Shown here: positions 41,235 through 43,924 of the stretch, one piece after another
Layout: each line of letters opens with the position of its first letter
How positions within the stretch are numbered: the first letter of the stretch is position 1
Assembly (NCBI RefSeq): GCF_016862955.1
Contig: NZ_BONY01000079.1
Span: forward strand, 1 to 43,924
DNA: 43,924 nt
Origin: Rhizocola hellebori
GTDB lineage: Bacteria > Actinomycetota > Actinomycetes > Mycobacteriales > Micromonosporaceae
Direction of reading: 5' to 3'
Translations under genes and position numbers: made by a program
Notes under the pieces: generated by a model
The model's database searches: none
What the model saw: the letters and a program-made list of their open reading frames with translations, nothing else
Told to the model about the DNA's origin: nothing

Positions 41235-42428
41235 GTGAATCTTGACGTTAGCCGCGGGAACTGCCCGTGTTCGGTCAGGCAGGCACGCGAGCTCGACGAC
41301 GGTTGCGACCGGGCGGACGTGTCCTGCCCCTCCGGGCTGTTCGCCGAGGTCCGCGTGCCAACGCCGCGCCCCGCGCAGGCGCCCGTGCGCTTCGACCCCG
41401 CGGACCTCACCGAGCTCTACGGCGGCACCCTCGAAGACGTCTTCCTCCTGGTGGCCTCCCCCGCCATCCGCGAATCGCTCAGCCTGAGCAACTCCACCGG
41501 CGTGACGATCGAGGAGCTGGCTTGGCACGGCCCCCAATCGCGCGCCGCGTTGGTCGACGCCCTTGCCGAGCATCATCGTTCGGGTCGTGGCGTGGCCGTG
41601 CTGTGGATAGCCGACGATGAGTTCGAGCACTTCCTCGACGAACAGCTCGTCAACGCACGGATGGCCGCGATCTCCTTCTTCTCCACCGGTTTCACGGCTT
41701 CACGGCTGGAGAATTATCTTCGTGTACTGCGCGCGGCCGACTATCGCGGCGAGCTGCGCCGCGAGTCAGCCTTGCTGAAAATCCTCGACCAGGCAAGAAA
41801 ACTGGAGTTCCACACGCCTGCCTTCGGGACGAGCGCAGTCTTCGAGCATCAGCGAGCCCTGCACTGGTTCTCCCTCAACGGTGGGCTCAGCCGCGGCCAG
41901 CAGACGGTCCTGCCGACGGGCGAGCTTTCCGCGCTCACCGACGCCTCCGGCCGCTTCTCGATGGGCAATCCGTTCAAGCTCAACGGCGAGCTGGTGTTCT
42001 ACGGCGCGCCCATCGTGCATCGCGGCAGCCGGCTGGTCAGCGTCGAGGAGACCACCCAGGCCTACCAAGCGTTCGCGCCGATGCGCCGCCATCCGGCGAT
42101 CGTACGGGTCGAAGACGGGCTCATCACCTCGGTCCGCGCGCCTTCTTCCGCGCTGGGCAACGACTTCACCCGTGCGCTGGAGACCCTCTTCGCTTCCGAT
42201 GAGCGCTACCGCAAGGTGCACGAGATCGGTTTCGGCACGAACACGGCCTGTGTCACGCTGGAGCCGGAGAACTTCTTCCCCAACGAACGCTGGCCGGGTG
42301 TCCACTTCGGACTAGGCCTGGGCGGCCACACCCCCTTTCACATCGATCTCACCTGCAGCAGCGTGGAGTTGCGCGCCCACACCGGCGCCGGGCCGATCGA
42401 CGTCTTCCGCTCTCTTGGCTTGCGCTAG
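41235..42428 (+). CDS. M29-aminopeptidase-like metallopeptidase with Cys4 N-terminus
   Basis: 397 residues from a GTG. The C-terminal two-thirds match M29 (AmpS/aminopeptidase T) metal-site segments in order: VLPTGE (Glu230), VHEIGFGTN (Glu330), PGVHFGLG (His357) and FHIDL (His369, Asp371). All five dimetal ligands appear to be kept, so it should be an active exopeptidase or amidase. Unlike classical M29 enzymes, the N-terminus carries Cys10, 12, 24 and 31 (CPC...GC...SC), a possible zinc or Fe-S site or redox motif. Assignment is by motif reading, overall similarity is low. Its position directly behind the 49-residue peptide gene points to that peptide, or a product of it, as substrate. Confidence 0.7.
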   Translation: MNLDVSRGNCPCSVRQARELDDGCDRADVSCPSGLFAEVRVPTPRPAQAPVRFDPADLTELYGGTLEDVFLLVASPAIRESLSLSNSTGVTIEELAWHGPQSRAALVDALAEHHRSGRGVAVLWIADDEFEHFLDEQLVNARMAAISFFSTGFTASRLENYLRVLRAADYRGELRRESALLKILDQARKLEFHTPAFGTSAVFEHQRALHWFSLNGGLSRGQQTVLPTGELSALTDASGRFSMGNPFKLNGELVFYGAPIVHRGSRLVSVEETTQAYQAFAPMRRHPAIVRVEDGLITSVRAPSSALGNDFTRALETLFASDERYRKVHEIGFGTNTACVTLEPENFFPNERWPGVHFGLGLGGHTPFHIDLTCSSVELRAHTGAGPIDVFRSLGLR

Positions 42429-42536
42429 TTGCTTTTGGCTCGGGTGTGTCGAAGATCGCTTCGCAAACCGTGGCCGCGCCGCCGATCGGGCCGTGCCCGT
42501 AGGCTTTGGCCGTTGTCGAGCAGGAGCGGGGAAGCA

Positions 42537-43286
42537 ATGCGGGACGCGCTGGCCGGCCCTGGCGGGGCACGCATCCGATGGGTGGAGATCGACGGCACCG
42601 AACCGGTCCGGGTCTGCGTTCACGGGATCGGTTCGCAGGCGGCCGCTTACTTCACCCACGCGATGAGCCTGCCGCCCGCGGCGGGCAGGCGCACGCTGAT
42701 GATGGACCTGCTGGGTTTCGGGCTCAGTGACCGCCCTGCGGATTTCGGCTACCGGCTTGAAGACCACGCCGATGCGGTGGCGCAGGCCCTGGACAGCGCC
42801 GGTGTCAGCGGCGTGGAGGCGATCGGTCACAGCATGGGCGGCGCGGTCATGATCGTGCTGGCCAGCCGCCGGCCGGACCTCGTCTCCCGGCTGATCGTGG
42901 CGGAGGCCCCGCTCGATCCTGTCCCCCCACCGCCGCCCGGCAACGTCGGCGTGACCACCTTCACCGAGGCCGAATTCGCTGCGGGCGGGATGACCCAGAT
43001 CCTCGACCAGGTCGGGCCGCAGTGGGCCGCGACCATGCGGCTAGCCGATCCCATAGCGCTGCACCGCAGCGCGTTCGGCCTGCGCGCGGGAACCCGACCG
43101 GCCGTTCGGCAACTGCTGATGGCACTGCCCATCCCCCGGACGTTCCTGGTCGGCGCGCTCTCCACGCCGCTGGCGGGAAAGCAGGAGCTGGAGGCGGCGG
43201 GAGTGCTGGTCGTGACCGTCCCCGACGCCGGCCACAACATCATGCTCGACAACCCGCACGGGTTCGCATCCGAGATCGCCCGCTAG
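42537..43286 (+). CDS. Alpha/beta hydrolase
   Basis: A 249-residue alpha/beta hydrolase from an ATG with a GGGGAAG site. Oxyanion-side VCVHGIGSQ (about 27-34), nucleophile Ser99 in AIGHSMGGAV and His233 in DAGHNIMLDNP are clear. The acid normally found after strand 7 (G-x-x-D) is absent: that place reads FLVGALSTPLAG. A different acid may serve, or activity may be altered. It follows the M29-like gene by 108 bases in the same direction and might belong to the same locus. The stop overlaps the next, convergent stop in CTAG. Confidence 0.85.
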   Translation: MRDALAGPGGARIRWVEIDGTEPVRVCVHGIGSQAAAYFTHAMSLPPAAGRRTLMMDLLGFGLSDRPADFGYRLEDHADAVAQALDSAGVSGVEAIGHSMGGAVMIVLASRRPDLVSRLIVAEAPLDPVPPPPPGNVGVTTFTEAEFAAGGMTQILDQVGPQWAATMRLADPIALHRSAFGLRAGTRPAVRQLLMALPIPRTFLVGALSTPLAGKQELEAAGVLVVTVPDAGHNIMLDNPHGFASEIAR

Positions 43287-43798
43287 GTCAGACACCCACC
43301 GCTTGTTGGCAGCTCAGCGATCACGGCGACGACGGTCTTCGTTGGCATGTATACCCCCGCGACACAGGTATCGCCGGTGGAGCCGCCGAACCGGATGCCG
43401 TCCGCGGCCGCGACAACCTGCACTCGCCACAGCCCCAGCCACTCGAGCAGCACGCGAACAGTTCCAAGCGACACGCCGCCCTGCCGCCGGTAGGCGTCGA
43501 GGCTGTCCATAACCGTGCGGACGCAGGAATGGTGCAGGATCGTGTCCTGCACGTCGAGCCGCGGGCGCACGCCGAAGGCGGCCGCAGCCACCCGGTTGCG
43601 TTCCAGGTAGGCGTCCTGCGGCTCCGACATGGCCACAGCCGACGGCACACCGCAGGCGCGGCCATGTTCCGTCAGGTAAGCAATGATGACTGCCCGCTGC
43701 ACTCCACCATGATCAGATTCTTGTTTGACAGGGTGCGGGCGCATGTCGGCGGCGAGAAGGAGCAACACCGCCAGCGCCATATACAGTCGCCATCCCAT
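43283..43798 (-). CDS. Secreted four-cysteine protein of unknown function
   Basis: 171 residues, starting at the ATG of MGWRLYMALAVLLLLAADM, a short signal-peptide-like N-terminus. The mature part contains four cysteines (RACGVPS, HHSCVRTV, GDTCVAGV, GGCLT) that could form two disulfides, and a helical N-terminal half (VQRAVIIAYLTEHGRAC). No known family is recognised. The open frame continues upstream into the tandem repeat as an Arg/Ser-rich extension, which is rejected because it places the signal peptide internally. Confidence 0.65.
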   Translation of the reverse strand: MGWRLYMALAVLLLLAADMRPHPVKQESDHGGVQRAVIIAYLTEHGRACGVPSAVAMSEPQDAYLERNRVAAAAFGVRPRLDVQDTILHHSCVRTVMDSLDAYRRQGGVSLGTVRVLLEWLGLWRVQVVAAADGIRFGGSTGDTCVAGVYMPTKTVVAVIAELPTSGGCLT

Positions 43799-43875
43799 GG
43801 GCGCCAATCGTAGGGCAGCGGCCGTTGGTCGCGCTGACTCCAGGTTGCGCGGAACTCGACGTGGCCACGGCACGG

Positions 43876-43924
43876 ACCGACGGGCCACCGACCGACGGGC
43901 CACCGACCGACGGGCCACCGACCG
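43876..43924. repeat. 15-base tandem repeat at right window edge
   Basis: Unit ACCGACGGGCCACCG repeats three times exactly (43876-43890, 43891-43905, 43906-43920) and a fourth copy is cut by the window end. The unit is a multiple of three and so stays open in several frames. The array lies upstream of the secreted four-cysteine gene. Confidence 0.9.

Overview
The window looks like a chromosomal stretch from a high-GC filamentous actinomycete, probably Streptosporangiales-like (Nonomuraea or a relative). This rests on the GC-rich codon use, frequent GTG starts, a fused lysX, a BTAD/SARP-type regulator, a class F sortase, a DUF5925 AAA ATPase, and several family-1 sugar and plant-polymer genes. 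The taxon is an inference, because there is no rRNA or other phylogenetic marker here. I see no tRNA, rRNA, CRISPR array, insertion sequence or phage gene. Coding density is very high, many neighbours overlap by 4 to 19 bases, and several convergent pairs share their stop codons.

Layout. Positions 1-335 hold GC-rich tandem repeats and nothing I can support as a gene. At 336-3385 (minus) an envelope operon encodes a membrane protein, a YVTN beta-propeller lipoprotein and a CapA-like metallophosphatase lipoprotein. It is divergent from lysX (3410-6631), which adds lysine to phosphatidylglycerol. At 6623-8100 are a BTAD regulator, a membrane protein and a clear terminator. At 8492-12734 are an AlkZ-like winged-helix protein, a NUDIX protein with a degenerate motif, an ArsR-type regulator coupled to a DUF5925 AAA ATPase, and a divergent gene that reads as a shrunken cytochrome P450. 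At 12731-16790 are a PEP mutase/isocitrate lyase-family enzyme, an XdhC-like protein, a thiolase coupled to an erythromycin-esterase-family protein, and a small PH-domain protein.

At 16792-22978 is a carbohydrate-uptake block: two permeases and a binding protein without an ATPase gene, a divergent ROK repressor, then a LacI regulator divergent from a ROK sugar kinase. The LacI/kinase spacer holds the palindrome ACAACGTTGT. The same palindrome, extended to GACAACGTTGTC, lies just downstream of the putative promoter of a secreted GH92 alpha-mannosidase with two F5/8C domains (27159-30296). I therefore infer a mannan/N-glycan regulon. Between them, 23126-27162 holds a membrane protein, a VOC protein, a DUF4397 surface protein coupled to a class F sortase, and a Ser/Thr kinase.

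At 30407-35703 are a Rieske oxygenase resembling quaternary-amine oxygenases, an MFS exporter, two small envelope proteins, an LpqC-like esterase lipoprotein with an early TTA codon, a nucleoside hydrolase and a proline-rich PRC-like protein. At 35734-38650 a Gfo/Idh/MocA oxidoreductase lies behind a secreted PL1 pectate lyase, with the operator-like palindrome GGAAAGCGCTTTCC upstream. An uncharacterised two-helix membrane protein follows.

The most intriguing locus is 39739-42428. A GCS2/EgtA-type carboxylate-amine ligase is divergent, across a 56-base spacer, from an unannotated acidic 49-residue peptide ending in YGAYDRLEG. The peptide gene is followed 9 bases later by an M29-aminopeptidase-like protein that retains all five metal ligands and has an added four-cysteine N-terminus. 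Small peptide, amidoligase and peptidase together look like a peptide-modification or RiPP-like system. An alpha/beta hydrolase and a secreted four-cysteine protein close the window, which ends inside a 15-base tandem repeat.
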